DNA of 15,464 bases from DATFMH01 sp035267045 (GCA_035267045.1 DATFMH010000076.1:1-15464), one strand, 5' to 3'; shown: positions 6,614 to 14,944, counted from the first letter of the stretch. The notes: generated from the sequence alone by a model not told the origin. A program made the numbers and translations.

Positions 6614-7621
6614 TCAAAAACATTTCTTTTCGATGGTATTATTATAAATTTTCAGTATTAATTCGGTTGCTTTCCGGGCAGACACCCCGGAAACTGCCGG
6701 CTCACGATTTTCTCTTACAGCCTGAACGAAATCTGATATAATCGCTTCATGTCCGGACGTATCGGCAACAGAAGCGGACTTCGCCCCACTGTGAATCTTT
6801 ACATCTTGGGCGTTAGCAGGATTAGGGATATCATCAATCAACCATTTCGTTATCCTGTCATTCTCTAAAATGAGCGTCCCTTTATCGGAGTGAATTTCGA
6901 ATTTAGCATCAAAACCCGGTTTTGTGGCTGTCGAGGCAATGATAGTCCCTATTTTTCCATCTTTATGTTTTAGAATAACAGCACCATGATCTTCAACTTC
7001 AATATCGTGTGTAAAAGTCCCTAATGCACTTATTACATATTCCGGCATGCCAAAAAACCAGGTATAGAGGTCAATATAATGAGCACCTTGTTGTATGAAA
7101 CAGCCACCGCCGTCGATCGACCACGTTCCACGGTACTCTGAACTATCGTAATACGCCTGGTCCCTGTAATTTTTTAAGGTAAGATCGATGCCAAAAATCT
7201 TACCCAGTTTACCAGACTCAATCATTTCTTTGATCACTTTATTATCCGGACTCATACGGCGTTGATAAGCCACGCCCAGTTTAACATTATTTTCTTTGCA
7301 TACCTGTATCATGGCATCCATGGATTCAACGGATATATCCAGGACTTTCTCCGTTAATACATGTTTGCCTAAACGAGCCGCTTCGATCGCCGCTTTGTGG
7401 TGTAACCCATTTGGAGTACATAATATTACGCCGACATAATCACTTTTTATATCTGAAATAGCTGGAGCGATTTCCACATCGTTTGCATTTGCCAGGACAT
7501 CGGGTTTTTGACCGTTTCTGGAGACAATTCCGACCACTTCCACATTATCTATTTTCTCAATAGCCTGACAATACGTATTACTTATGTTACCGGTACCAAC
7601 GATGACAAATTTAAAATCCAT
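6614..7621 (-). CDS. Gfo/Idh/MocA family NAD(P)-dependent oxidoreductase
   Basis: Cytoplasmic sugar dehydrogenase/reductase of 335 residues, usual for the family. The N-terminal Rossmann fold starts with FVIVGTGNIS (GxGxxx, 9-14). The family EKP motif appears as TEKVL (K92 kept, proline replaced by valine). The C-terminal alpha/beta substrate domain has DGGGCFIQQGAHYIDL (170-185) with the probable catalytic His181 and Asp184. The DxxxH and GGG-H arrangement is intact. The substrate cannot be read from the sequence; members oxidise or reduce inositols, aldoses, uronates and their derivatives. It is separated by 1 bp from the YiaK-like gene, which implies a paired or sequential reaction, and by 137 bp with two palindromes from the transporter upstream. 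With no UxuB in the cluster it is a candidate to supply D-mannonate (inference). Confidence 0.85.
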   Translation of the reverse strand: MDFKFVIVGTGNISNTYCQAIEKIDNVEVVGIVSRNGQKPDVLANANDVEIAPAISDIKSDYVGVILCTPNGLHHKAAIEAARLGKHVLTEKVLDISVESMDAMIQVCKENNVKLGVAYQRRMSPDNKVIKEMIESGKLGKIFGIDLTLKNYRDQAYYDSSEYRGTWSIDGGGCFIQQGAHYIDLYTWFFGMPEYVISALGTFTHDIEVEDHGAVILKHKDGKIGTIIASTATKPGFDAKFEIHSDKGTLILENDRITKWLIDDIPNPANAQDVKIHSGAKSASVADTSGHEAIISDFVQAVRENREPAVSGVSARKATELILKIYNNTIEKKCF

Positions 7622-7663
7622 ATTCTTTTAGTTTAATTAGAAAAAATTTCTATATGATTACCA

Positions 7664-7694
7664 GATCCGCAAAGTCTTAAAGACTTTGCGGATC
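7664..7694. repeat. Perfect 15-bp palindrome between transporter and oxidoreductase genes
   Basis: GATCCGCAAAGTCTT (7664-7678) is followed by one A and its exact inverse (7680-7694). In RNA it is a very stable hairpin. It lies in the 137-bp gap inside the operon, with no T-run on the minus strand. Together with the next palindrome it may attenuate expression of the last two genes or protect the upstream mRNA 3' end. Confidence 0.75.
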
Positions 7695-7706
7695 GTTAAA
7701 CTCTAC

Positions 7707-7739
7707 AGACCTGTCAGGTTTTAAAAACCTGACAGGTCT
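7707..7739. repeat. Perfect 16-bp palindrome, GACCTGTCAGGT family
   Basis: AGACCTGTCAGGTTTT (7707-7722), one A, then the exact inverse (7724-7739). It sits 19 bp after the stop codon of the transporter in transcription order. The related palindrome AGACCTTGCAGGTT/AACCTGCAAGGTCT occurs at 14912-14944. Both belong to a dispersed palindrome family that I recall as common in Bacteroidota. The A/T tracts around the loop centre do not make it a standard terminator. Confidence 0.75.
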
Positions 7740-7758
7740 AATCTTTTTCCGCGTTCTA

Positions 7759-9087
7759 TTACCCTTCCAGGACCTCTGCCGGTAATTTTACCGGTTCCAT
7801 ATTTGGAACTAAAACATGGAAGATGAAGAGTGCTATCAGGTATGCAAAACCGCATATGATAAACAAGAACAGGTAATGGCCTGTTAATTGTAATATCAAT
7901 CCGGCTGCCGTAGCTATAAGCATTCCACCGATAGAACCGGCCATGCCACCTAATCCAACAACGGATCCAACGGCTTTAGTCGGAAACATATCGGATACTG
8001 ATGTAAAGATATTGGCCGACCATCCCTGGTGAGCAGCCGCGGCCAAACCAATCAAGGCTACAGCACTCCACAAATGGGTGACTACAGAGGCAAATATGAT
8101 GGGCACTACACTTACCGCGCAGATCAACATGGCAAGCTTTCTACCTTTATTAATTGTGGAATTCCTTTTGATAAAAGCCGATGAGATCCATCCCCCGCCG
8201 ATACTTCCGACCGTGGTCATCGTATAGACTACCACCAGTGGTAAACCGATATGAGCCAGATCCAGGCCATAGTGTTCGTTGAAGAATTTGGGTAGCCAGT
8301 ACAGGTAAAACCACCAGATCGGGTCGGTTAAGAACTTTCCGATCACGAAAGCCCAGGTCTGACGGTACTTCAATAATTTGAGCCAGGGTACTTTGACCTG
8401 CTCCTGGTCTTCCTGATCACTTTTGATAAAAGCCAGTTCCTCATTGGTTACTTTCTCATGATATTCGGGCAGTTTATACATCCAGATCCAGATAACCAGT
8501 ACAACAAATCCAATAGCGCCCGTAAAAATAAAAGCAGACTGCCAGCCATATTTGAGTGTTAACCACGGGACCAGTAACGGTGCAACTATGGCTCCGACAT
8601 TGGCTCCGGAATTAAAAAAGCCAGTAGCCAATGCCCGTTCTTTCTTAGGAAACCATTCGGCTGTTGCTTTTATCGCCGCCGGAAAGTTACCGGATTCCCC
8701 CAGACCCAGCAGGAAACGGGCCACACCAAAACCAAAGGCAGTCTGTACCAGGGCATGTCCCATAGCCGCCAGGCTCCACAGAAATAGAGAATATGAATAC
8801 CCTTTCTTGGTGCCGATTTTATCGATAATGCGTCCTACTAACAATAAACCCAGAGCATAGGCACCCTCGAATGCTGTTACGATATATCCATATTGCAGTT
8901 GATCAAAGCCTATTTTATTCTGCAACATCGGGGCAAGGATGCTGATAACCTGACGATCGACATAATTAATAGTTGTGGCCAGAAAAAGCAAGGCGCAGAT
9001 CGTCCACCGGAATGAGCCTATTTTTGGTACGGTAGCAGCATCGGCACCCCCGGTAACACTACCGGTCGGACTGTTAATATCGTTCAT
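7759..9087 (-). CDS. exuT: MFS hexuronate/aldonate transporter (ACS family, ExuT-like)
   Basis: Inner-membrane proton symporter of the anion:cation symporter family, whose members import glucuronate, galacturonate, galactonate and glucarate. The 442 residues contain about 12 hydrophobic segments with a central hydrophilic loop (about 208-235). Family signatures include TTINYVDRQVISILAP (38-53), the loop 2-3 motif GRIIDKIGTKKG (85-96), and GLGESGNFPAAIKATAEWFP (128-147), followed by RALATGFFNSGANVGAIVAP. ATG 9087 is supported by a good SD (GAGGAA ending 3 nt upstream). The first 24 residues are hydrophilic and Thr/Gly-rich before TM1. It lies 52 bp downstream of eda in the same direction. The exact substrate (uronate or aldonate) is inferred from the catabolic genes around it. 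Confidence 0.88.
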   Translation of the reverse strand: MNDINSPTGSVTGGADAATVPKIGSFRWTICALLFLATTINYVDRQVISILAPMLQNKIGFDQLQYGYIVTAFEGAYALGLLLVGRIIDKIGTKKGYSYSLFLWSLAAMGHALVQTAFGFGVARFLLGLGESGNFPAAIKATAEWFPKKERALATGFFNSGANVGAIVAPLLVPWLTLKYGWQSAFIFTGAIGFVVLVIWIWMYKLPEYHEKVTNEELAFIKSDQEDQEQVKVPWLKLLKYRQTWAFVIGKFLTDPIWWFYLYWLPKFFNEHYGLDLAHIGLPLVVVYTMTTVGSIGGGWISSAFIKRNSTINKGRKLAMLICAVSVVPIIFASVVTHLWSAVALIGLAAAAHQGWSANIFTSVSDMFPTKAVGSVVGLGGMAGSIGGMLIATAAGLILQLTGHYLFLFIICGFAYLIALFIFHVLVPNMEPVKLPAEVLEG

Positions 9088-9139
9088 TATTTCCTCATTC
9101 GATTAATTATTAAATGTTCATACCATTAAAAAGGTAGGC

Positions 9140-9808
9140 CTAACGTATTTTTTTTATTATGGTTAGCGCTTCTTTCACCTTCTTTGTCAGGGCTTCAAAG
9201 TCCCGGTTGGCCAGGAGCTCTTTGGTCACCAGTTTGGACCCCATACCTACGCAGGCCACCCCGGCCTCGAACCAGGCTTTGAGGTTCTCCTCGCTCGGAG
9301 CCACCCCGCCGGTCGGCATAATGCTCGTCCACGGACAGGGACCTTTCACCGATTTTACGAATTTGGGTCCGCCCACCTGGGTGGCCGGGAAAATCTTCAC
9401 GATCTCCGCTCCCGCCTCTTCGGCCCGGGCTATCTCACTCAGCGAGCCGCACCCGGGGATCCACATGATCTTCCGGGCATTACAGATCCGCGCCATCTCC
9501 GGTTTCATCACCGGGGAGACCACAAAATTGGCTCCTAATTGGATATAAAGAGCGGCCGTCGCTTCATCGACCACCGAGCCCACGCCCATGATCAGCTCAG
9601 AGAGTTCGGCTTCGGCATATTTATTGAGTTCGCCGAACACCTGGTGGGCATACTCGCCCCGGTTGGTGAATTCAAACACCCGTACGCCCCCGGCGTAACA
9701 AGCTTTGAGCACCTGTTTAGCTGTTTCGATATCTTTGTGATAAAAGACCGGTACCAGCCCCGTCCGGATCATCGTGGAGGCGACCGTAAATCGTGTAAAT
9801 CGTGCCAT
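9140..9808 (-). CDS. eda: 2-dehydro-3-deoxyphosphogluconate (KDPG) aldolase
   Basis: Class I aldolase that cleaves KDPG to pyruvate and glyceraldehyde-3-phosphate. The 222 residues match the KDPG/KHG aldolase family (205-225). Visible motifs are GLVPVFYH (the substrate-binding strand), VRVFEFTNRG with catalytic Glu46, VGSVVDEATA, and GAEIVKIFPATQ with the Schiff-base Lys138. MPTGGVAPSEENL forms the phosphate-binding loop. All are intact. ATG 9808 has only a weak AG-rich leader. The gene is notably GC-rich: positions 9241-9300 have 39 G/C of 60, and CGG and GGG codons are used freely, unlike ppdK or manD. It shares this with kdgK (39 bp upstream) but not with the transporter downstream, which suggests the pair has a separate origin. 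It completes the pathway started by ManD and KdgK. Confidence 0.95.
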   Translation of the reverse strand: MARFTRFTVASTMIRTGLVPVFYHKDIETAKQVLKACYAGGVRVFEFTNRGEYAHQVFGELNKYAEAELSELIMGVGSVVDEATAALYIQLGANFVVSPVMKPEMARICNARKIMWIPGCGSLSEIARAEEAGAEIVKIFPATQVGGPKFVKSVKGPCPWTSIMPTGGVAPSEENLKAWFEAGVACVGMGSKLVTKELLANRDFEALTKKVKEALTIIKKIR

Positions 9809-9847
9809 AATTCTTATTCTTTTATACTGTTCTGTTCTTATGATTGG

Positions 9848-10888
9848 CTACCGGGAGACCCGCCCGGAGGCGTCTCCATGCATGAGTTTTTCCACTTCAG
9901 CGACACTGACCAGGTTGAAGTCCCCTTCGATCGTATGCTTCAGGCACGAGGCGGCCACGGCAAACTTGAGGGCCTCCTGGTCTGTCTCATAGGTGAGCAG
10001 CCCGTAGATCAGCCCGCCCATGAACGAATCGCCCCCGCCTACACGGTCCACGATATGGGTGATCTGGTAGGTCGGGGCCGTCAGTAGCTGCTCGCCGTTC
10101 CAGAGCACACCCGACCAGCTGTTATGCGAGGCGCTCTTCGACCCGCGCAGGGTGATGATTACTTTCTTCGCTTTGGGGAATTTCTCCATCAACTGTTTAC
10201 ATACGGACTGATAGGCGGCTCCTTCGACTTTTCCTGCAGTCACATCGGCCCCTTCAGCCCGGATGCCAAAGACCTTTTCAGCATCTTCCTCGTTGCCCAG
10301 GATGATATCGCAGCCTTCGACCAGCCCGGGCATCACCTCGGAAGGTTCCTTGCCGTACTTCCAGAGTTTCTTGCGGTAGTTCAGGTCGGTCGAGACCGTT
10401 AAGCCAAGTTTATTGGCCGCCTCGACGGCTTCTTTACACACCGCGGCAGTGCCTTCGGAGATCGCCGGGGTGATCCCGGTCCAGTGGAACCAGCCGGCGT
10501 CCCCGAATACCTTTTCCCAGTCGATCATACCCGGTTTTATTTGTGATATAGCCGAATGGGCCCGGTCGTAGACCACTTTGCTGCCCCGGCTGACCGCTCC
10601 TTTCTCCAGGAAGTAAATGCCCAGGCGCTCTCCGCCGCGGATGATCTTACCGGTGCCCACCCCGTATTTGCGAAGATTCATCAGGGCGGCCTCGCCAATA
10701 TCGTTGTCGGGCAGGCGGGTGACAAAATCGACCGGCAGCCCGAAGTTGGCCAGTGAGACCGCCACGTTGGCTTCCCCGCCCCCGTAGATGGCCTCGAATT
10801 CGGTGGCTTGTGAAAATCGTTTAAACCCTTTGGTGGCTAAGCGAAGCATTATTTCGCCAAAGGTGACAACTTTATTCTGCACTTTCAA
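9848..10888 (-). CDS. kdgK: 2-keto-3-deoxygluconate (KDG) kinase, PfkB/ribokinase family
   Basis: ATP-dependent kinase forming KDPG from KDG. The length of about 346 residues is normal. It opens with VVTFGEIMLRL, followed by the sugar-binding GGGEANVAVSLANFG (36-50), then STDLNYRKKLW (166-176). The PfkB signature DRVGGGDSFMGG holds catalytic base Asp287 and the anion hole. The upstream stop limits the start to TTG 10888 or GTG 10882 (no ATG before residue 14). An AAAGGA lies 2 nt before TTG but 8 nt before GTG, so GTG may be the real start, two residues shorter. Like eda it is GC-rich (38 of 60 at 10021-10080), in contrast to manD only 11 bp upstream. It sits between manD and eda, matching the order of the pathway. 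Confidence 0.94.
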   Translation of the reverse strand: MKVQNKVVTFGEIMLRLATKGFKRFSQATEFEAIYGGGEANVAVSLANFGLPVDFVTRLPDNDIGEAALMNLRKYGVGTGKIIRGGERLGIYFLEKGAVSRGSKVVYDRAHSAISQIKPGMIDWEKVFGDAGWFHWTGITPAISEGTAAVCKEAVEAANKLGLTVSTDLNYRKKLWKYGKEPSEVMPGLVEGCDIILGNEEDAEKVFGIRAEGADVTAGKVEGAAYQSVCKQLMEKFPKAKKVIITLRGSKSASHNSWSGVLWNGEQLLTAPTYQITHIVDRVGGGDSFMGGLIYGLLTYETDQEALKFAVAASCLKHTIEGDFNLVSVAEVEKLMHGDASGRVSR

Positions 10889-10896
10889 TATCCTTT
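10880..10896 (-). promoter_or_regulatory. kdgK ribosome binding site that decides between TTG and GTG start
   Basis: On the minus strand AAAGGA (10896-10891) is followed by TATTGAAA and then GTG (10882-10880). The TTG at 10888-10886 lies inside this spacer, only 2 nt from the SD. The 8-nt spacing to GTG is the more usual distance. This is one of the few clear SD sequences in the cluster. Confidence 0.5.
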
Positions 10897-10899
10897 AAC

Positions 10900-12108
10900 T
10901 TACCAATTAAACATAGTTCCGTCTTCCTTACGATTGACCGGTAAATACGCCCGTTCGTAAGGATATTTTTTAGCAAGCTCCACATTTATATCTACACCCA
11001 ATCCGGGTGCGCCACCAGGATGAAGATAACCATCTTCGAAATAGTATTCATGTGGAAATACATCATTTGTCTCTTTTGTATGTAACATGTACTCCTGAAT
11101 TCCGAAATTATTTATGGCCATATCCACATTTAATGCAGCGGCGAGGTTTATTGGCGAAAGATCTGTAGCTCCATGAAAACCGGTTTTAATATGATAGATT
11201 GAGGCAAAAGCTGCGATTTTTAACATAGGAGTGATGCCGCCTCCATGTAAGATAGTCATCCGCAAATAATCGATCAGTTGTTCCGTAATAAGCTGTTGCA
11301 CGTCATATACGGAATTAAATATCTCACCTACGGCCAGCGGGGTTGTCGTATGATTACGAATGGTTCGAAATCCCTGTTGCAGTTCTTCCTCAATCGTATC
11401 CTCCAGCCAGAACAGGTGAAATGATTCCAGTTCTTTACCAAGTCTGCCTGCTTCAATGGGTGTCAGCCGATGATGACAATCATGTAATAAATGCGGTTCA
11501 TCCCCATACGTATCGCGAAGTTTAGCAAACAGTTTGGGAACAAAATTTAAATATTTCTCTGTTGACCAGAAATTTTCCTGAGGCAGGCCTTTTTCTGCCG
11601 GTTCATAATACATTTTCTCTTTTGCCACTCCATATGTACTATCCAGACCCGGAATGCCGGATTGAACCCGAATGGCTTTATATCCCATGTCAATATATTT
11701 ACCTACCTCATCGACCGTTTCATCCAGATCGCTGCCGTTAGCATGACCATATACCATTACTCCATTTCTGCTTTTTCCGCCAATCAGGTTATAGACAGGC
11801 GTATTCAGGGCTTTACCTTTGATATCCCACATAGCCATATCGATAGCACCTATGGCAGCCATTGTTACCGGACCTCTTTTCCAATAGGCTCCTCGATAAA
11901 AATACTGCCAGATATCTTCCGAATTAAAGGGATCACGACCAATCAGACACGGAACGAGGTGATCTTCCAGATAAGATACAACCGACAATTCACGCCCGTT
12001 TAATGTGGCATCACCTAAACCGTATATTCCTTCATCCGTATATACTTTTAACGTTACAAAATTTCTGCCTGGTGAGCATACAATAACTTCTGCTTTCGTA
12101 ATTTTCAT
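10900..12108 (-). CDS. manD: D-mannonate dehydratase, enolase superfamily (ManD)
   Basis: Dehydrates D-mannonate to 2-keto-3-deoxy-D-gluconate in the cytoplasm, using Mg2+. The 402 residues equal the usual ManD length. The capping domain (1-120) includes CSPGRNFVTLKV and WKRGPVTMAAIGAIDMA. In the barrel, the ManD active-site residues fall at their known family numbers: Arg147 and Tyr159 (first base pair), metal ligands Asp210, Glu236 and Glu262, His212, Arg283, His312, Asp316 and Glu339. This argues for true mannonate dehydratase activity rather than a divergent acid-sugar dehydratase, though some ManD-subgroup members are low-activity gluconate or mannonate enzymes. ManD replaces the unrelated UxuA. 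The start ATG is preceded by a 12-bp palindrome. The gene is AT-richer than its two downstream partners (18 G/C of 60 at 11041-11100). Confidence 0.95.
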   Translation of the reverse strand: MKITKAEVIVCSPGRNFVTLKVYTDEGIYGLGDATLNGRELSVVSYLEDHLVPCLIGRDPFNSEDIWQYFYRGAYWKRGPVTMAAIGAIDMAMWDIKGKALNTPVYNLIGGKSRNGVMVYGHANGSDLDETVDEVGKYIDMGYKAIRVQSGIPGLDSTYGVAKEKMYYEPAEKGLPQENFWSTEKYLNFVPKLFAKLRDTYGDEPHLLHDCHHRLTPIEAGRLGKELESFHLFWLEDTIEEELQQGFRTIRNHTTTPLAVGEIFNSVYDVQQLITEQLIDYLRMTILHGGGITPMLKIAAFASIYHIKTGFHGATDLSPINLAAALNVDMAINNFGIQEYMLHTKETNDVFPHEYYFEDGYLHPGGAPGLGVDINVELAKKYPYERAYLPVNRKEDGTMFNW

Positions 12109-12312
12109 AATTTAACTTGAATTCAAGGGATGATAAATAAAATTTAGACGATAGACGGTTGACCATAGAGGAGTAAAGTACTTGAAGTTATGATCACAAT
12201 TAAATCAACATTCAACATTTATAATTACTATAAATGGCTACCGTCTGCGATCTATCGTCCATCGTCACTTGTATTTTCGAATGTAACCATATCAATTATT
12301 CTTCTCCTTTAT
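12109..12312. promoter_or_regulatory. 204-bp gap between GH3 and manD, probable manD promoter region
   Basis: This is the largest gap in the minus-strand cluster and the likeliest site for a second promoter. CTTGAATTCAAG (12116-12127) is a perfect 12-bp palindrome that ends 7 nt before the manD ATG and could be an operator. Arms at 12147-12164 (GACGATAGACGGTTGACC) and 12236-12259 (GGCTACCGTCTGCGATCTATCGTC) are inverted with a 6-nt insertion, a degenerate intergenic repeat. No terminator is seen after GH3, so read-through remains possible. Confidence 0.4.
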
Positions 12313-14757
12313 TTAAAAACCATATGCTTTATTGGATACTTTTCCTTCAATATGGAATTCACCTTTTAATCTCGTATCTATCGAAGAATTTCCAATAGAA
12401 ACCTCAAATGTCCCCGGCACGACTTCCCATTCCATATGTTTGTTAAGTAAATGCAGATCTTTGGAGGTTAATGTAAATTGAATAACTTTTGATTCGCCCG
12501 GTTCCAAAGCAACTCGTTTAAATCCTCTTAAAACACGAACCGGAGTAATAACCGGTGTGGTCTTTTCATGCAAATACAATTGAACAACCTCATCTCCTTC
12601 GCGCTGACCTGTATTTTTTAAATTAAACGAAACATTCACATTTCCGCCGGTGTTTTGTTTTTCCGGTGTAATTTTCAAGTCACTGAATTTAAACTGTGTA
12701 TAACTTAAACCGTAACCGAATGGATATAACGGACCCGTAACTCTCGCATTAGCACCCGGATCATCGGGCATATACGATTCACTGTAAGGTAAATATGGGA
12801 AATTCAATGGTACCTGACCGACCGTTTTGGGGAAAGTGATTGGCAATTTTCCACCGGGATTATATTCACCGAATAATGCTTTGGCAATCGCATCCCCGGC
12901 TCTGGCACCCGGAAACCATGCTTCCAAAATAGCAGGAACATGATCATTCGTCCAGTTTATCGTCAGTGGCTGACCATTCATTAATACTGCTACAGTTGGT
13001 GTTCCCGTGGCATAAACAGCTTTTATCAACGCTAACTGATGTCCTGGGAGGTTCAAACTGACGCGGGATCTTCCTTCGCCCACCGTTTTATTATTTTCTC
13101 CGACCACAATTACAGCTACATCCGAATGTTTCGCGGCATCAACCGCCTCATTTATTTGCTCCTGTTCCGCTTTTGTAACTGATGTCTCCATGATATCACT
13201 TTGAGGGAATTTTTTATCTCTTACATCCGGACCTTTCACATAGCTAACTTTAGTACCTTTTGCTACTTCATTTTTAATACCATTTAATACTGTAGTTACT
13301 TTTACCCCTCTCGGGCCATACCCGTTAATCAGGCTATTGGACATTGTAGCATCAGGACCGGTTACCAAAATTGAGTGAATCTTATTTTTATTAAAAGGCA
13401 GCGTATTATTTGAATTTTTAAGCAATACAAGTGATTCCTCAGCAGCCCGTAATGATAAGGCTATGGATGATTTCTTTCGTACATTCTGATTTGATTTGGA
13501 GACATCGACATATGGATTATCAAATAAACCGAGCCAATATTTTACACGGAGAACATCCCGTACCCGTTGGTTAATAACGCTCATCGGTATTTCTCCGTTA
13601 CGAACGGCTTCCCGTAATGGATTTAAAAAGACCCTTGGCCTTTGAAAATCGGTACGGACATTAACTCCAGCTTCAAGCGCCTGAATTTCCGCATCCTTAA
13701 AACTATCCTGCACATGATGCTTGGAATAGATAAACTGTAGTGCCCCGCTGTCGGTGACGACATATCCCTTAAAACCGTACTGTTGACGCAAAATCTGTGT
13801 CAGAAAATGATAACTGCCGGTCACAGGAATACCATTATAGTCATTATAGGAACTCATGACCCCCAATGCGCCCGCTTCAACGGTTGCTTTAAACGGAGGC
13901 ATGAAAATAGTGTATACTTGCCGTGGTGAAGCATGCGGATCCGTTCGGTCAGCTCCATCGCGTCCACCTTTTGGGATACTGTAAACGGCAAAATGCTTCA
14001 GTGTAGAAACCACCCGTTCGCTCTGTAGCCCATCCACCATGGCAACACCCAGTTTACTTAAAAGATACGGATCTTCACCATATGTTGATGGTACTCTTCC
14101 CCATCGCGGATCACGGGCAACATCCATCTCAGGTGAATAAACATTTGTATACCCTAAAGCCCGGGCTTCTTCACCTTCTACGTTACCGATTTTCTTTATC
14201 AAATCAGGATCCCAGGTACTGCCCTGACCAATTTCAACAGGGAAACTTGTTGCTTTATAGGCTTTGAGCCCTCTGATGCCTTCATTAGTGAAATCAACAG
14301 GGATTCCGAGACGTGTTTGCTCTATAAAAAAACGTTGAACATTATTCAATGATTTGGCATGTAACGAAGGAGGCCAGAATAAACCGGACAATTTACGCCC
14401 GTTCAATTGTTCATCGATGTTGGCGACTCCATCCTTCCAGGTGGTATCTTTCCAGGCTTTAGTGGGCTGCTCATCTTGTAATACAGCACCATAACCGTAT
14501 AATGTGACTAGTTGTCCCGTTTTTTCATTGATGTTCATTCGACTGATAAGGTCGTCAATTCTTTTTTTTACCGGAAGGTTCGGATTCTCATAGGGATCCA
14601 TTTTTCCATTCTTATTCAGATCGATCCATCCTTTGTGATAAATGGATTTTTTAATTTTGAACGGATAGGACTGTGCCTGGCTCCTGGATACTATTGCAAA
14701 TAGAAAGCCAATACAACTTATCGTGATGATGGTTTTTGTAGTGATTTTAGGGTTCAT
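12313..14757 (-). CDS. Secreted glycoside hydrolase family 3 enzyme (beta-glucosidase/beta-xylosidase type)
   Basis: Retaining exo-glycosidase that trims non-reducing ends of beta-linked oligosaccharides, probably in the periplasm. The 814 residues are a full three-domain GH3. A signal peptide comes first (KITTK, hydrophobic core about 9-24, likely cleavage after SQA28). An EF-hand-like segment DLNKNGKMDPYE (46-57) follows. The TIM-barrel domain carries WGRVPSTYGEDP, the Lys-His pair at 254-255, and nucleophile Asp336 in VVTDSGAL. The GH3-C domain has the acid/base candidate Glu561 in VGEGRSRVSL. The C-terminal fibronectin-III-like domain ends with a VSIGNSS strand. Nothing is truncated. It is first in the minus-strand series, 204 bp before manD, so it may feed the uronate route by releasing sugars from a uronic-acid-containing glycan. 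Substrate specificity cannot be read from the sequence. A weak promoter-like pair lies upstream (see the 14758-15464 entry). Confidence 0.93.
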   Translation of the reverse strand: MNPKITTKTIITISCIGFLFAIVSRSQAQSYPFKIKKSIYHKGWIDLNKNGKMDPYENPNLPVKKRIDDLISRMNINEKTGQLVTLYGYGAVLQDEQPTKAWKDTTWKDGVANIDEQLNGRKLSGLFWPPSLHAKSLNNVQRFFIEQTRLGIPVDFTNEGIRGLKAYKATSFPVEIGQGSTWDPDLIKKIGNVEGEEARALGYTNVYSPEMDVARDPRWGRVPSTYGEDPYLLSKLGVAMVDGLQSERVVSTLKHFAVYSIPKGGRDGADRTDPHASPRQVYTIFMPPFKATVEAGALGVMSSYNDYNGIPVTGSYHFLTQILRQQYGFKGYVVTDSGALQFIYSKHHVQDSFKDAEIQALEAGVNVRTDFQRPRVFLNPLREAVRNGEIPMSVINQRVRDVLRVKYWLGLFDNPYVDVSKSNQNVRKKSSIALSLRAAEESLVLLKNSNNTLPFNKNKIHSILVTGPDATMSNSLINGYGPRGVKVTTVLNGIKNEVAKGTKVSYVKGPDVRDKKFPQSDIMETSVTKAEQEQINEAVDAAKHSDVAVIVVGENNKTVGEGRSRVSLNLPGHQLALIKAVYATGTPTVAVLMNGQPLTINWTNDHVPAILEAWFPGARAGDAIAKALFGEYNPGGKLPITFPKTVGQVPLNFPYLPYSESYMPDDPGANARVTGPLYPFGYGLSYTQFKFSDLKITPEKQNTGGNVNVSFNLKNTGQREGDEVVQLYLHEKTTPVITPVRVLRGFKRVALEPGESKVIQFTLTSKDLHLLNKHMEWEVVPGTFEVSIGNSSIDTRLKGEFHIEGKVSNKAYGF

Positions 14758-14911
14758 GTTCGTCCGGTTCTATAATTCAATTCCAATATTTTAGTATTTA
14801 TATATCATATCTTTATCAATAAAAAACAAATCAAAATAGCGCTAATCGAAAAATATGCAACCGATTTCAAAAACTTAGAATGGGTCTAAATCACGCCAAT
14901 AGCTTTAAAAA

Positions 14912-14944
14912 AGACCTTGCAGGTTTCAAAAACCTGCAAGGTCT
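14912..14944. repeat. Palindrome of the GACCT family, second copy
   Basis: AGACCTTGCAGGTT (14912-14925) pairs perfectly with AACCTGCAAGGTCT (14931-14944) around TCAAA. It is a relative of the palindrome at 7707-7739, with compensated changes at the same stem positions. It lies upstream of GH3. Confidence 0.7.

Noticed and set aside
9539..10402. Long plus-strand frames (182 and 92 residues) opposite eda and kdgK, and a 129-residue one at 9159-9548
   Set aside because: High GC depletes stop codons in the antisense frames. The minus-strand genes have complete catalytic motifs and account for the coding signal.
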